Positions 14,748 to 15,114 of a stretch of 15,114 nt of DNA are shown in pieces (the first letter of the stretch is position 1; each line of letters starts with the position of its first letter). Made by a program: the position numbers and the translations under genes. A model generated the notes under the pieces. The model saw nothing but the letters and a program-made list of their open reading frames with translations, made no database searches and was not told the DNA's origin. This DNA comes from JAWWBN01 sp033720955. Its GTDB lineage: Bacteria; Acidobacteriota; Thermoanaerobaculia; Multivoradales; JAHEKO01. The DNA lies in contig JAWWBN010000074.1 of NCBI GenBank assembly GCA_033720955.1, positions 1-15,114 of the forward strand, written 5' to 3'.

Positions 14748-14753
14748 ATTCTA
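14748..14753 (-). promoter_or_regulatory. Possible -10 element for the GGDEF-glgA operon
   Basis: TAGAAT on the minus strand matches the sigma-70 -10 consensus at five of six positions. It lies in the most AT-rich stretch of the 165-base gap upstream of the GGDEF gene, about 67 bases before its ATG. No acceptable -35 box is seen at 16-18 bases, so this is tentative. Confidence 0.3.
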
Positions 14754-14786
14754 GTCGCTTCGAAAGGGGCCACGCCGGCGCCTACG

Positions 14787-14834
14787 GCAGGCCGGCCGCC
14801 GAGGTCATCCGGCGGCTCCGCCGGGCCGGCCTGC
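14787..14834. repeat. Perfect 11-bp inverted repeat, possible terminator of the upstream PLP-enzyme gene
   Basis: GCAGGCCGGCC (14787-14797) and GGCCGGCCTGC (14824-14834) are exact reverse complements. The spacer contains a second stem, CCGGCGG-CT-CCGCCGG (14809-14824), that competes for one base. The structure starts 12 bases after the stop of the minus-strand PLP-enzyme gene, a natural place for a transcription stop, but no T-tract follows on either side. Confidence 0.5.
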
Positions 14835-14846
14835 TCTGAGGGGCCG

Positions 14847-15114
14847 CTACCCCGCGAACGACCCCAGCACCTCCAGGCAGTAGTCGACGTCGGCCGGGGT
14901 GTGGTCGGCGGCCACCTGGAAGCGGATCTCCTCGTCGCCCTTGGGCACGACCGGGAAGTTCAGGCCCGTGGCCAGGATGCCGTGGTCGAAGAGGTGCCGC
15001 ACCAGGGCGGTGGTCCGGGTGGTGTCGCGGACCATCAGAGGCACCACCGGGTGCTCGCCGGGCAGGGTCTCGAAGCCCCGCTCCACCAGGCCGCGCTCGA
15101 GGCGGCGGGTCATG
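14847..15114 (-). CDS. Alpha-oxoamine synthase family PLP enzyme, C-terminal part (glycine C-acetyltransferase or 8-amino-7-oxononanoate synthase-like)
   Basis: Only the last 88 or so residues are in the window; the gene continues past the right edge, and the ATG at 15113 is probably internal. The segment matches the small C-terminal domain of fold-type I alpha-oxoamine synthases. GEHPVVPLMV is the conserved strand. A helix then leads into FDHGILATGLNFPVVPKGDEEIRFQVAADHT, in which the G-x-x-F/Y-P-V-V-P-x-G...IR pattern lines the PLP active site, and a final helix ends the fold. The PVVPKG wording is closer to glycine C-acetyltransferase (2-amino-3-ketobutyrate CoA ligase) than to BioF as I recall the families. 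The catalytic lysine and the rest of the active site are outside the window, so the substrate cannot be assigned. Confidence 0.8.
   Translation of the reverse strand, partial: MTRRLERGLVERGFETLPGEHPVVPLMVRDTTRTTALVRHLFDHGILATGLNFPVVPKGDEEIRFQVAADHTPADVDYCLEVLGSFAG

Noticed and set aside
14774..14839. Possible remnant of a plus-strand gene end (reading ...GRPAAEVIRRLRRAGLL then stop).
   Set aside because: About 20 residues of Arg/Ala/Leu in GC-rich DNA are not enough to assign a family. The stretch coincides with the inverted repeat, which explains its composition.

Overview
This is a very GC-rich (roughly 70% by eye), densely coding chromosomal stretch of a Gram-negative-type bacterium. Three predicted lipoproteins, a 180-kDa-class NAD-glutamate dehydrogenase, and two WPQWRGP-type beta-propeller lipoproteins together fit Acidobacteriota or a similar deep diderm phylum. 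That placement is inference, since there is no rRNA or other marker in the window. I see no tRNA, rRNA, CRISPR array, insertion sequence or phage gene.

Layout. Bases 1-2190 (+) hold the 3' part of a SecA-family ATPase gene that enters from the left. It lacks the helical wing domain and the C-terminal zinc finger, and it ends in a predicted membrane helix. A DoxX-type membrane protein (2210-2587, -) converges on it. A 145-bp divergent intergenic region follows, then two tandem paralogous PQQ-like beta-propeller lipoproteins (2733-4091 and 4088-5377, +). The second starts at a GTG that overlaps the stop of the first. Converging on them is a minus-strand block transcribed from right to left. From its promoter-distal end this reads: Hsp33 (5388-6275), the 1610-residue NAD-glutamate dehydrogenase (6272-11104), and a small methyltransferase with a lipoprotein signal (11154-11771). 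Next come a structured 178-bp gap (11772-11949), glycogen synthase GlgA (11950-13404) and a membrane-bound GAF-GGDEF protein (13401-14681). The window ends in the 3' part of an alpha-oxoamine synthase family PLP enzyme (14847 to the right edge).

How the genes work together. Three gene pairs share 4-base stop/start overlaps with three different start codons: GTGA for the propeller lipoproteins, ATGA for GDH then Hsp33, and TTGA for GGDEF then GlgA. This suggests translational coupling within each pair. The GGDEF-GlgA pair places c-di-GMP synthesis and glycogen synthesis on one message. The GDH-Hsp33 pair places a large NAD-linked catabolic enzyme with a redox-activated chaperone. The features most worth a second look are the membrane-anchored, wing-less SecA, the exported methyltransferase, and the multi-hairpin element between the methyltransferase and glgA, which ends in a plus-strand intrinsic terminator with no plus-strand gene in front of it.
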